A DNA stretch of 25,285 bases from CAZMCH01 sp964564735 (GCA_964564735.1 CAZMCH010000062.1:1-25285), one strand, 5' to 3'; shown: positions 14,856 to 24,370, numbered from the stretch's first letter. Notes: generated by a model from the letters alone, not told the origin. Made by a program: numbers and translations.

Positions 14856-17339
14856 ATGAATCTAAATAAAAAAATAATACTTATAATAATATTATCTCAA
14901 ATACTCTTTTATTTATTAATTGAATCTGCTTTACCTAAGTTTGTAGTTTTTGAGAATAATAAATCCTTTTGTTCTGTGGTTATACCTCAAAAAATTTCAG
15001 GTAAAGAAAGGTTTGCTGTAAATGAACTTAATTACTTTGTCAAAGAGCTTACTGGCATAAATCTGGAAGTGAAATTTGATTCTGACCCACTACCAGAAGG
15101 AAATATTATTCTCATAGGAACTTATGATAATAATACCTATATAAACGACTTATATAATAAGGGACTTTTACCAAAAAAGACCGATCTTATAGGGGAAGAA
15201 TTCATTATTAGAACTCTATCTAATGGCACAAACAAATTTTTGGTTGTTACAGCAAATCAAGACAGAAGCGTTATATATGGAGTCTATGAAGTTGTTGAGA
15301 ATATGATAAAATCTGTCACAGGATTCAAAGTCATTGATCTTGATTTCAATATAAATCGAGTTGAGACACTTGCTATTAATGACTTAAATATGCGATCAAA
15401 GCCTTTTTATCCCTTTAGATGTGCAATATCAAACGAGGATCCAACATGGTTAAGCAGACACAGGATTAATGTCAGCGGTGCGGAGGGTGTATGGACTGGA
15501 ACAGGTATCGATGATGGTCTTGGCTCTGCCTTTAAATATTTGACCGATCCACAATTTGATGATATGCAAGATGAAACACTCCAGCAAAGAATGAGTAGAA
15601 TGTGGAATCTTAAAGATCGGCTATGGAAACTAGAAGATAGAGGTATAGAGGCATACTTGTTTATGTATATTATGGGTGAACCAACAAAGGCTTTATTAGC
15701 AAATCATCCAGAGCTATTAGATGCAGAAGTTAAATACGAAGGTTCAAGAAATGGAAAATATTATCAACCTATATCATGGACAAAACCAGAAGCAAGAAAT
15801 TTGATAAAAGAATTGGTAAAAAGTATTGTCGCAACCTATTCACCATCATTAAAAGGCTTTCATCTAAGGTCATGGGGTTGGGAAACTCGGGCTCCTGCTG
15901 ATAATAATGAACAGATGCAAAAATTACTATGGGATATATATTTAGATATAATCAAATCTGCTCATGAGATTGATCCGAACTTCAAATTTATAATTTCTGG
16001 CTATGATGCCTTTTGGTTGAGAGATTCAAGTAGAGCATATATCTCAAAACTTCCTCCGGGAACGGTCATAATGCAAAAATGGGGTGTTGATGGAGAACCA
16101 TCAAATAATCCTGAAACCAAAGAAGATTATATTAATACTATTGGAAAAACTGGGCAACAACTGGTAATTATTTCACATGATGTCGAGGAGGTTATGCCTT
16201 TATGGATGATCGAGGCTGATCTCTTTGCAGAAGGAGTTAGAAGATATGCCAATATCCCTAATCTAAAAGGATTAGGGGGATTCACATTGCAGGGCGAAGT
16301 TGGCTTATCTCATCTTGATAGGATAGTAAGCGCGAAGTTAAATTGGGACCCAAACGAGGATTGTGTTGACTTGATGAAAAACTATCTCACAAGTTATTAT
16401 GGCTCTCTATCGTCTGAATATATTCTAACAAGCCTAAGATATAACACAAAGGTTCTTTCTAGCTATTTTTCTGACTATGGGGGAACTTTATCTCTTACAG
16501 GCAAATATGGAAGCGGATCAAGAGGATATGCGACTCGTTTTTGGAATCTGATAGGGAAAGATGCGGTCAATGATACATTGTCTATACACTCTATAAAAGA
16601 TATTGAGTATGCAAAGGAAAGGCTTTCATCTCTTTTACCAACACAGCAGGAATCCGCGAATCAAATGACACAAGCCAAAAGGCAACTTTATCCTGCCTCA
16701 AAACAAGCAGAATCAGATTACCTTGATGCGATTCACATTATGAAAATGTGGGTGCGCTTTTTTGAATCAAGGCTTCGTATCATTGAGGCAAAAGAGGCTG
16801 GATATAAAGGGGAACATCCAGAGCAAGTTAAGCGGAAAATCATTAGCGCAGTTGAATACTCAAAAGAAATATATAATGAAATTTCGGAAATAAAAGATTT
16901 TGTGAATGTATTTAACTATACAGATTATACAGCAAGAGAATCTCTATTGGCATTGCTTAATAAAGAGATTGAATTTCTTACAAACCTCGACCCTTTGGAC
17001 ATAATATCAAGTGGAAGTCAGCATTATGACGATATAAAAGAATCTCTTTCGATAGATAAGCTGTTTGTACATCCAAATCCATCAAGCATAGGAGCAGATT
17101 TTTGTTATATACTTGGAACTCGTGCTGATGAGGTTATAATAAAAATATATACAATATCAGGTAGATTGGTCAAAATTATAGATAGTGCATCATCAAAAAT
17201 GGGATATAACGAAGAACTATGGGATACGAGAAATGAAGAAGGCATTAAGGTTGCTAATGGTACGTATATCTACAAAATAACCGTAAAAAAAGATGATAAA
17301 AAGATAGAAAAAATAGGTAAACTATCCATAGTCAGATAA
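14856..17339 (+). CDS. Secreted GH67N-like glycosidase-related protein with FlgD/Por-sorting-like C-terminal domain
   Basis: 827 residues from ATG 14856. Residues 1-24 are a signal sequence or anchor. Residues 30-150 (ISGKERFAVNELNYFVKELTG, IILIGTY, DRSVIYGVYEVVE) match the N-terminal domain found before GH67 alpha-glucuronidase and GH20-like barrels. A TIM-barrel-like region follows (about 180-520), then a helical region (560-735). The last 88 residues (VHPNPSS, IKIYTISGRLVKII, ANGTYIYKI) form a FlgD-like Ig domain resembling type IX sorting tails of the Bacteroidetes/FCB group and used for secretion or surface display. An upstream in-frame TTG (14847) lies inside the 27-nt repeat and was rejected. 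Catalytic residues not identified. Confidence 0.7.
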   Translation: MNLNKKIILIIILSQILFYLLIESALPKFVVFENNKSFCSVVIPQKISGKERFAVNELNYFVKELTGINLEVKFDSDPLPEGNIILIGTYDNNTYINDLYNKGLLPKKTDLIGEEFIIRTLSNGTNKFLVVTANQDRSVIYGVYEVVENMIKSVTGFKVIDLDFNINRVETLAINDLNMRSKPFYPFRCAISNEDPTWLSRHRINVSGAEGVWTGTGIDDGLGSAFKYLTDPQFDDMQDETLQQRMSRMWNLKDRLWKLEDRGIEAYLFMYIMGEPTKALLANHPELLDAEVKYEGSRNGKYYQPISWTKPEARNLIKELVKSIVATYSPSLKGFHLRSWGWETRAPADNNEQMQKLLWDIYLDIIKSAHEIDPNFKFIISGYDAFWLRDSSRAYISKLPPGTVIMQKWGVDGEPSNNPETKEDYINTIGKTGQQLVIISHDVEEVMPLWMIEADLFAEGVRRYANIPNLKGLGGFTLQGEVGLSHLDRIVSAKLNWDPNEDCVDLMKNYLTSYYGSLSSEYILTSLRYNTKVLSSYFSDYGGTLSLTGKYGSGSRGYATRFWNLIGKDAVNDTLSIHSIKDIEYAKERLSSLLPTQQESANQMTQAKRQLYPASKQAESDYLDAIHIMKMWVRFFESRLRIIEAKEAGYKGEHPEQVKRKIISAVEYSKEIYNEISEIKDFVNVFNYTDYTARESLLALLNKEIEFLTNLDPLDIISSGSQHYDDIKESLSIDKLFVHPNPSSIGADFCYILGTRADEVIIKIYTISGRLVKIIDSASSKMGYNEELWDTRNEEGIKVANGTYIYKITVKKDDKKIEKIGKLSIVR

Positions 17340-17344
17340 TTGTT

Positions 17345-18709
17345 TTAAATTTTGACAGGATATTTTTGCCATGCAACTGCCCCGCTTCTTATAATATGAT
17401 TTTGTAATTCATTTAACAATAGATGAAATTTTTCATGTCTTTCGTCCAAAGGATTTTGCTCATTTGGATCACTTTCAAGGTCGTATAACCTCAATGGCTC
17501 AAAAGGCGTATTTTGCAGGAGTTTCCAATTTTTGTATCGAGAAGCATAAAATGCCTGCCCGCCATAATGAAGTCCACCTTCACGGCGCACCCAGAATAAG
17601 AATCGATCATCATATTTTTCATTATTCTCTCCTGATAATGAATCCAAGAAACTCAAACCATTGATTTCATGATCGAATTTTGCACCAGCGATTTCGCAGA
17701 AAGTAGGGAAAATGTCCATTGTAAGTAAGACACGTTCATTAATCGAGTTAGACTTTATATAGTTTTTCCATGTTGCACATGCGGGAACTTTTATTCCACC
17801 CTCAAACATCTGCCCTTTTCCACCATGTAAAGGCTTGTTGCTTGCACCAGCAGGTAAATCGCCACCATTATCAGAAACAAACATGATTAAAGTGTCCTCG
17901 CTTAGCCCTGCGTCATCAACTGCTTTAACGACTCTTCCCACTCCATCGTCAAGATGTTCAATAAGTGCGATTATTTTGGCACGTCTATCGTCGATATTAG
18001 GATTGCGGTCTTTAACACATTTCAGCCATTCATCAGGAGGTTGTATAGGTGTATGTGGCGCATTATAGCCAAGATATAAAAAGAAAGGCTTATCCGATCT
18101 CGCTTTTTGCTTGATATAATCAATAGACCATTCTGTAAAAAGTTCTGTTGCATGACCTTCTGGATCGATTTTTTCCATATTAAGACGCATATAATTTATA
18201 TTATGTCTAAGATGGGTATAATAGTCATCCATCATATCACCTAAGAATCCATGAAAGTAATCAAAGCCATGTTCATTAGGAGTATTCGGCGACTCCAATC
18301 CAAGATGCCATTTTCCTATAAGTGCTGTATCATATCCAGCGGATTTTAGAACTTTGGGCAATAGGACAGTAATTGATGAAAGATAGCCAAAACTGTTGGT
18401 TATATGTGTGCGTATAACACCCGGGACCCCCACAAGATCAGGAAACATACCTGTCAAAACAGAAGCCCTTGTCGGTGAACAGACTGGGCAGTTTGCATAG
18501 AAATTTTCAAACTTTATTCCTGATGAAGCGATATTGTCAATATTTGGAGTTTCAAGATCAGTTCCACCATAACAGGAAAGGTCACCATAACCGAGATCAT
18601 CAGTTAGAATAAAGATAATATTAGGTTTCTTTTTTTCTTTTGACAGTTCTAAATTAGCCAAAGTAAAGCCTCCAATACTCATAAGTTTTATAAATTCGCG
18701 GCGATTCAT
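17345..18709 (-). CDS. Arylsulfatase-type sulfatase with twin-arginine-like signal
   Basis: A 454-residue sulfatase of normal length. The N-terminus NRREFIKLMSIGGFTLANL is a twin-arginine-type signal, so it is probably folded before export. The domain begins with NIIFILTDDLGYGD (metal-binding Asp37/Asp38) and carries CSPTRASVLTG with Cys77-x-Pro-x-Arg81, the motif in which Cys is converted to formylglycine. GKWHLG (132-137) and VSDNGG contain further active-site residues. It removes sulfate esters, most often from sulfated polysaccharides. Maturation needs a formylglycine-generating enzyme that is not in this window. It is the third gene of a minus-strand operon (2 bp after the 1160-residue gene), linking it to large-glycan breakdown. 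Confidence 0.9.
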   Translation of the reverse strand: MNRREFIKLMSIGGFTLANLELSKEKKKPNIIFILTDDLGYGDLSCYGGTDLETPNIDNIASSGIKFENFYANCPVCSPTRASVLTGMFPDLVGVPGVIRTHITNSFGYLSSITVLLPKVLKSAGYDTALIGKWHLGLESPNTPNEHGFDYFHGFLGDMMDDYYTHLRHNINYMRLNMEKIDPEGHATELFTEWSIDYIKQKARSDKPFFLYLGYNAPHTPIQPPDEWLKCVKDRNPNIDDRRAKIIALIEHLDDGVGRVVKAVDDAGLSEDTLIMFVSDNGGDLPAGASNKPLHGGKGQMFEGGIKVPACATWKNYIKSNSINERVLLTMDIFPTFCEIAGAKFDHEINGLSFLDSLSGENNEKYDDRFLFWVRREGGLHYGGQAFYASRYKNWKLLQNTPFEPLRLYDLESDPNEQNPLDERHEKFHLLLNELQNHIIRSGAVAWQKYPVKI

Positions 18710-18711
18710 AT

Positions 18712-21700
18712 CTATTTAATCACTATATATCCACCAGCGGGAACAGATATTTTCTGTGTTGCGAAATTAAATCCCGGCAGTTCCATCGTCTTTTTTAGAG
18801 TTGTCTTTATCGGCTTGTCTGTCGGGTTATTGACCGAAACATGCCAGCGTTGTGGATTTTCGTTGATATATGTTACCTGAATAAATAGCTCATTTCCGTT
18901 ATCATCAGCAATGACAGGTTGACCAATAACAAGATGGGTTTTTTCTGCATAATCGGCATATACAGGAATATAGGCGTTTCCATATATATCAAGCCCTAAT
19001 GGGCGATAACGATCTTTGCCAATTCCATAATCACCCTTAACATAGCCTTCCTTCTGGAAAAGCCCAACTGACCAGCGAGGATTGAGTTTTTGCACACGAA
19101 CAGGCAAAGTCAGGTTTATCTTGTTCTTTGGCTTGGGAAACATAATCTCAACAATATGATCTTCAGGCTTAAAATCTAATAATCCATCACTCGCAAGCCT
19201 TTGACCTTTCATGATAGACATGCCTGTTGGGTTGCTAACGTAATCAATCATATTTTTTATCTGTTCTACACCCTTAACTTCGACATCAACAGGAAAATTG
19301 ATGGATAAAAGCTCATAGGTGTATATATCGTTTTCCTTTACGTCTTTGCCTTCCAGATCGGCAGTAATGTATAACCATACTCCGTTGGGTCTTGTTACAC
19401 TGAGTATTAGGTCATTATCACGGTTGAAAATGATATGTGTATTACTCAATTGCTGGCTATAAAATGCAAACCAGTCGCCCTTTTTTATGGTAAATTTTTC
19501 CCATCCGTTAAGTTCACTTAGATTAATTTCTTTTATGCCTTCGGCGGATCTAATGACAAGGATTACAGGTGAAGCTATTGGAACATGCCAGTTACGAAAT
19601 AATGATAGGCTTTTGACCTTCATATCCTGTTTAAACCTAATTTCGCCTCTAAAAAGACAGGCGTTTGCGCCAGCCCTAACTCCGGGGCCTGCCCAACCGT
19701 TTTCGGGAACACCGATAGTCGGGGTGATAAATTCCCGATAGCGCAAGGTATGCTCAACTAGCTTTGATTCGCCTTTGGGACCGTATCCATGCCAAGGGTT
19801 CATAACCTCGCCAGAGGGGACGACATCATCAAAAATTTCATTGCGGAAACTGGTTACAGCAACCGCTCCTTCGTCTGAAAACTCCAAAATGGGTATCTGA
19901 TTAAAGCGATCTCCATCCTCTTTGCCTTTGTCGCTTTCCAATATCGGAGGATTACCCTGAAGCGTTATTAATGGTAAAATACCTGCTGGTCCACCATCCC
20001 AAGTGTTGCCTGCGATGTCGTTTGACATACTTGGCATAACTATTGTCGGGACGGAAGCGGGGCCACGCGCGAGCATCATTCCATAGCTTTTACAGTCATT
20101 CACGTGATCCGAGCAGAAAGCTATCTCTTTTCCGCTGTCCTTCCAGCAACGACGGGCAAAACTGACTGCTTTTCCGCCATCAATGTCGGTTGCAATGAGA
20201 ATAAGATTTTTCTGGACTGCGCCCTCAAGGTGAAGCATCCTTTCCCATTCATTTTCACCATTTAATATAAATCTGCGGAAAAGGACATCACCATTATAGA
20301 TTGCGATCTCTTTTAGCCCCTTATCTGATTTTACGAATATTAATGATGGCATAAAGGTTCTGCCTGTAACAAATTCTTCACTTCCGAAAGTGCCGACACG
20401 ATAGCATCTTGGCCATGCAACAATTTTTGGTCCGTCAGAGACAAATACATTGACTCCATCGTATTGATGCGTCCATCTTAGGCTTTCGTCAAAGAGGGTT
20501 TTTAGCGATTTACCTTCGGCATAAGTCAACGAATTGCCGCTGTTTGCCTCTTTTATTAATTCATCGGGAGATGTGACTATGTTTACGCTGGCAGGTGCTG
20601 GCGGAAGTGTTCCGAGAGCCGTTGTCAGATAAACATCCGTTACATCCTCAACTAATTTACCATGATCATAAAAACGGAGTGCCGCCATGCCATAGGTTCT
20701 CAAATCCGTCATGTGCATTCCACGTCCACTATTCTTGAAATTATAAAAACCAACCTGTGCCTTATTTGCGCCGAGATGACAGGCTGTTAAGAGCCAATCC
20801 AATACGTAACCTTGTTGGTTTAGATAATTGCCGTCTTTATCCTGATTCTGCTGATTTAGCAAAGTGTTATTTTCTCCCGTTAAACAGCGGTCAGGCGGAA
20901 ATGGGACTTGGGGACCGAAGAAAAACATATAATTGCCGATATTGTTTTTTATCGTATAGCCGGCATAAAGCCAAACTTTATTGTTGGAATATTTTTGACA
21001 TTCAGATTTGAGCGATTCCAGTTTTTCGGGAGTTAGATGATCAAAGTCCTCCATAAATACGATAAAATCCAAACCTGCTTTTTGCGCTGATTCCGCATAT
21101 TCAGCGACTGTTCCAAAGCCTGTGCTGTAACTTGATTTTATACCTATAAGACCGCGAAATAGCCTTTTATCCTGCCCCACATGATTATATCCCATATATC
21201 CCATAATCTGTGAATCATCAAGCCAAGTAAGTTCTTCATATCCGTTAAAAGCCCCGGGCTGTCTATTTTCAGGCATGAGTCTGGCAGGATCAGTAACATA
21301 ACCGCCGAGGTTGCCATTTTTCAGAGATAGTTCTGCTAGCCAGTGATATGTGTTTTCCAGCAATAAGCCGAAATCGCTTTGGATACCTTTTAAGCCTTTA
21401 CTGAGTATTTCACGATTATAAAGCCATTTTGTTCCCTGCCCAACAGAGAACTGTGGATATTGGCTCAGAAAAGCAATGCGCCCATTTGCATAATCACGTA
21501 TTGCAAACAACGGAGGGGATTTGACTCCTTCTGGTCTAATAAATGGGCTATCCACTGGACCAGAAGGAGAATTATTCAGGTCAACAGGTTTAGTTATTGA
21601 TGTATCGGATGCAGAGACAACGACCTGCCAATCATCATTTACACATATAGGGCATGTATGTTGTGCATTATAGGCAATCTGTGATGGATACCAAATGCCT

Positions 21701-22194
21701 TTTACACCTTTACTTACAGGAGAAGGATCTATCTTGTCGGTAAATGCCGCAGGATAACTCATGTGGCTGAATGACGAAAGCTTATTTTGATCTTGCTCAA
21801 CGATTCGCTCTACAGGGATTTTTGCTCCCCAATGCTCAAAAATATCAGACATAAACTGCTTGCCAATATTATGTTCATAAGCGAAAAGTATGACTCCGCC
21901 TCCTTCGGATAAGTATTTATCTATTAGTGTGGAAAATGTTTCATCATGCGGGGTAGAGTAAAGGACAAGAACATTATATTTACTTATCCTTTCCCATGTC
22001 ATATCAAGGATTGAATCAGTATGATCAACCTCAAACCCCTTTTGATTCAGCTCAGTAAGATAAGATAAGTCAATCCATTTATATTCTGATTCTCTGGAAC
22101 TACAAAATAGTATAGCAGGTTTCATATCACAATAAGCCATGTTTAATGTTAAAAGATGGAGCAACAATATCGTCAGAAGAGAAATTTTTTTCAT
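18712..22194 (-). CDS. Large secreted protein with GATase/ThuA-like and PHP-like regions, function unknown
   Basis: 1160 residues with a signal peptide (1-22). Residues 24-290 look like a class I glutamine-amidotransferase/ThuA-type fold (PAILFCSSRE, YNVLVLYSTPHDE, YLSEGGGVILFAYE) without an obvious catalytic Cys. Residues 348-430 resemble a PHP-type barrel: SSYSTGFGTVAEYAESAQKA, GLDFIVFMEDFDH, LTPEKLESLK, but the HxH metal pair normally preceding this is replaced by IKS. The remainder is beta-rich to residue 1160. It may be a structural or carbohydrate-binding relative rather than a hydrolase. Codon use looks more GC-rich than its neighbours by eye. AAAGGCG precedes the ATG; 22 bp separate it from the dehydrogenase upstream and 2 bp from the sulfatase downstream. 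Confidence 0.6.
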   Translation of the reverse strand: MKKISLLTILLLHLLTLNMAYCDMKPAILFCSSRESEYKWIDLSYLTELNQKGFEVDHTDSILDMTWERISKYNVLVLYSTPHDETFSTLIDKYLSEGGGVILFAYEHNIGKQFMSDIFEHWGAKIPVERIVEQDQNKLSSFSHMSYPAAFTDKIDPSPVSKGVKGIWYPSQIAYNAQHTCPICVNDDWQVVVSASDTSITKPVDLNNSPSGPVDSPFIRPEGVKSPPLFAIRDYANGRIAFLSQYPQFSVGQGTKWLYNREILSKGLKGIQSDFGLLLENTYHWLAELSLKNGNLGGYVTDPARLMPENRQPGAFNGYEELTWLDDSQIMGYMGYNHVGQDKRLFRGLIGIKSSYSTGFGTVAEYAESAQKAGLDFIVFMEDFDHLTPEKLESLKSECQKYSNNKVWLYAGYTIKNNIGNYMFFFGPQVPFPPDRCLTGENNTLLNQQNQDKDGNYLNQQGYVLDWLLTACHLGANKAQVGFYNFKNSGRGMHMTDLRTYGMAALRFYDHGKLVEDVTDVYLTTALGTLPPAPASVNIVTSPDELIKEANSGNSLTYAEGKSLKTLFDESLRWTHQYDGVNVFVSDGPKIVAWPRCYRVGTFGSEEFVTGRTFMPSLIFVKSDKGLKEIAIYNGDVLFRRFILNGENEWERMLHLEGAVQKNLILIATDIDGGKAVSFARRCWKDSGKEIAFCSDHVNDCKSYGMMLARGPASVPTIVMPSMSNDIAGNTWDGGPAGILPLITLQGNPPILESDKGKEDGDRFNQIPILEFSDEGAVAVTSFRNEIFDDVVPSGEVMNPWHGYGPKGESKLVEHTLRYREFITPTIGVPENGWAGPGVRAGANACLFRGEIRFKQDMKVKSLSLFRNWHVPIASPVILVIRSAEGIKEINLSELNGWEKFTIKKGDWFAFYSQQLSNTHIIFNRDNDLILSVTRPNGVWLYITADLEGKDVKENDIYTYELLSINFPVDVEVKGVEQIKNMIDYVSNPTGMSIMKGQRLASDGLLDFKPEDHIVEIMFPKPKNKINLTLPVRVQKLNPRWSVGLFQKEGYVKGDYGIGKDRYRPLGLDIYGNAYIPVYADYAEKTHLVIGQPVIADDNGNELFIQVTYINENPQRWHVSVNNPTDKPIKTTLKKTMELPGFNFATQKISVPAGGYIVIK

Positions 22195-22216
22195 AAATAC
22201 GCCTTTATATCAGAGA

Positions 22217-23227
22217 TTAAATTTTGGTCCAATCCATGACAACACCAAGATATTCGTCCTTTTTTTCTACAAGCCCATCATAAGCTGACTTCGCATCTGA
22301 TGGATTTATTACATGTGTAATTAATTCTTGAGATTTGAGTTTGCCTTCTTTGAATAAATTATATACAATTGCTGTGTTTCGTTCAATTGAGTGTTTGCAA
22401 TCAGCAGAACGCATAACAGGATAAACCCATTCATGCGCGCTTTTTAATGTAATTGAGCCTTTGCTGATAAGATGGACATAATCGAGAATGTTCGTTACAT
22501 CTGTAATAAATTCGCCTCTTGGTGAACCAAGTAAAATAACTTCGCCTTTACGTTTGGTGAGTTGAAAAGCCATCTCAATGAGTCTTGGATTACCTATAGC
22601 CTCAACTGTTACTTCTGCGCCTTGTTTGTTTGTTAATTCCATGACTTTTTCTATGGGATTTTCTCTTTCTGAATTTATACAATATTTTATTCCGCATTTT
22701 TTTGCAATTTCAAGCCGTTTTGAGACTTTTTCGATACTTATAACTCTAACTCCAGCAAGCTCAAATAATTGAGAAGCAAAATTTCCGACTAATCCAAGCC
22801 CGATTATAACAGCGGTATCACCAAGCTCTGCTGATGAAACCCTAAGAGATGTAATTGCAACTGTTGCCATTCTTATAAAAGGAATCAGTTTTTCGTCAAA
22901 GTCTAAAGGTCTTCTAAGAGTAAGAAGAATACTATTTGTTTTTATAATGGAGGCATGAGGAGTATAACAGAATACAATATCTCCAGGGGAGCATTTTGTA
23001 ATACGATTGCCAACTTTCAAGACTTCTCCAACTGCAGTATAGCCTGAACCATGTGGAAATTTTGTTCCGCTTTGTAGAGCAGTATATCCAGCACATTCAG
23101 TTCCCGGGCTTATTAGACTGTAATGTGTTTTCATTAATATTTGATCTTCTGCGAGAGATTCATCAATCTCAAAATCCTCCAACACTACATTATTTGCTGA
23201 AGGCATCATAATCATTTTACCTTTCAT
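22217..23227 (-). CDS. Medium-chain (zinc-type) alcohol/polyol dehydrogenase
   Basis: A 336-residue MDR-family enzyme. The N-terminal GroES-like domain has SPGTECAGYTAL (40-51) and the Gly-rich HGSGYTAVGEVLKVG (59-73). The Rossmann domain has GDTAVIIGLGLVGNFA (136-151, GLGLVG at 143-148) with Glu165 suited to NAD binding. The usual catalytic zinc ligands are only partly recognisable (Cys45), as in the bi-domain or threonine/sorbitol-dehydrogenase-like branch used with sugars. The role is probably oxidation of a sugar or polyol released by the neighbouring enzymes. GGAGA precedes the ATG. First gene of the operon leading to the 1160-residue protein and the sulfatase. Confidence 0.82.
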   Translation of the reverse strand: MKGKMIMMPSANNVVLEDFEIDESLAEDQILMKTHYSLISPGTECAGYTALQSGTKFPHGSGYTAVGEVLKVGNRITKCSPGDIVFCYTPHASIIKTNSILLTLRRPLDFDEKLIPFIRMATVAITSLRVSSAELGDTAVIIGLGLVGNFASQLFELAGVRVISIEKVSKRLEIAKKCGIKYCINSERENPIEKVMELTNKQGAEVTVEAIGNPRLIEMAFQLTKRKGEVILLGSPRGEFITDVTNILDYVHLISKGSITLKSAHEWVYPVMRSADCKHSIERNTAIVYNLFKEGKLKSQELITHVINPSDAKSAYDGLVEKKDEYLGVVMDWTKI

Positions 23228-23367
23228 GTTCTATTCTCCATAGATTTTATTTGTATAAATAAAAATGAGACATCAAGGCAAAGTAATTAAGGATTCGAAG
23301 ATTTTTTCCAAAATCGTTTATCAATCTTGAAAATATTTTTCCTTGTGTCTCTTTAATATTTTTTATA

Positions 23368-23994
23368 TTATTCTGCACCACTAAACGGCGGGTATACATC
23401 GGTAAGAAGCCATGTATAAGCACCTACGCGACATGACCAACGAAAATAAGCAACGTTAAAATCAAAGAAACTTCTTGGATATACGCTTGTAAATAGCACA
23501 GCCCACCAAGCGACAAACTGGACAAAACCGAAAGCTATGCCATAAAGCCAAAGCATAAACCCATGAGGAATACCGACATAAGCCCATCCAAAGAGGGTTT
23601 TTAGAATAAGAGTTCCCCTTGATAGGCTTTCTGGATATTCAACAGAGATTCTAGCTGGATATGAATCATCTTCATCACCATTAAAGGCTGGATATTGATC
23701 CGTAAAGAAATTCATATATGCGTTGACCCTAACACTCCATCTCCATAATTTAATTACAAAATCAAACATATTTCGGGGATACCGACCATAGAGCAATATT
23801 CCCCACCAAGCTATTGCTGTAACAACAATAGAAGCAATTGAGTAAAGAGCCAAAATTATGCCATGAGGGATACCGACATAAGCCCATCCAAAGAATGCTC
23901 TTAAAAGAAGCGTTCCTTTTGATAGGTTTTCGGGATAATCAATAGAAAGTTTAATCGGAGAAGACACATTTTCATCTGTTGCTGTTGATCCCAT
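23368..23994 (-). CDS. Membrane protein of two tandem DUF4389-like units
   Basis: 208 residues built of two copies of one unit: residues 13-108 and 113-208 align with an exact 100-residue offset and no gaps, with about half the positions identical. Each unit has YPExLSxGT, FGWAYVGIPHG, a hydrophobic helix, AWW, YPRxxFDF, RWSxRVxAY and TDxYPxF, the pattern of DUF4389. Function is unknown; these are small inner-membrane proteins. The family usually has one or more such units. TAGGGGG lies before the ATG and a good promoter lies at 24052-24080. It has 140 bp to the next gene and probably its own transcript. Confidence 0.8.
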   Translation of the reverse strand: MGSTATDENVSSPIKLSIDYPENLSKGTLLLRAFFGWAYVGIPHGIILALYSIASIVVTAIAWWGILLYGRYPRNMFDFVIKLWRWSVRVNAYMNFFTDQYPAFNGDEDDSYPARISVEYPESLSRGTLILKTLFGWAYVGIPHGFMLWLYGIAFGFVQFVAWWAVLFTSVYPRSFFDFNVAYFRWSCRVGAYTWLLTDVYPPFSGAE

Positions 23995-24051
23995 ATTTGC
24001 CCCCTACTGTTAGATTTAATTAAGACAAATAACTATTAAGCTCTTCGCTTC

Positions 24052-24080
24052 ATTCTAACTCTTTGCATATATGATGTCAA
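24052..24080 (-). promoter_or_regulatory. Sigma-70-type promoter of the DUF4389 gene
   Basis: On the minus strand a perfect TTGACA (24075-24080), a 17-bp spacer and TAGAAT (24052-24057). Transcription would start near 24045, about 50 bases before the ATG at 23994. TTGACA also forms an inverted pair with a second TTGACA at 24091-24096 on the plus strand. Confidence 0.68.
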
Positions 24081-24166
24081 GAAAAATATTTTGACAATTA
24101 TGGGATATTATTATTGGCGTTACACAAGCAAAGAAATAATACCTAACACTTCCTACTGATTGAATT

Positions 24167-24338
24167 AATTAATTGAGGGTTGGTCATAGTTCAAAAGATA
24201 AGATTCTTCAATCGCTTTGCTCTTTCAGAATGACAATTTTTGTCAGTTTTGTCAAAATTTTGTCATATTGAGAGAAGCGAAGTATCTCAAAAACTCAACA
24301 AAATCAAGACTTTATTTATGACCATGCCTCAATTAATT
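24167..24338. repeat. 172-bp nested inverted-repeat element (MITE-like)
   Basis: The outer arms 24167-24188 (AATTAATTGAGG...TGGTCATA) and 24317-24338 are inverted repeats with 2 mismatches in 22. Inside, 24201-24235 (AGATTCTTC...AGAATGACA) pairs imperfectly with 24261-24287. The inner phrase resembles the dispersed AGATTCTTCGCTTCGCTCAGAATGACA sequences seen between genes in many uncultured bacteria. No coding capacity; as RNA it would fold into a long hairpin. Confidence 0.72.
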
Positions 24339-24370
24339 TGGAAAGATTACATTCTGTCATCTATATTTTT

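Larger units (their letters stand above)
23995..24370. other. Intergenic region (376 bp) with promoter and repeat element
   Basis: No gene is seen. The left part carries the promoter of the DUF4389 gene (24052-24080) and the right part the 172-bp nested inverted-repeat element (24167-24338), which lies just after the end of the TOPRIM gene and may help end its transcript. Confidence 0.6.
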
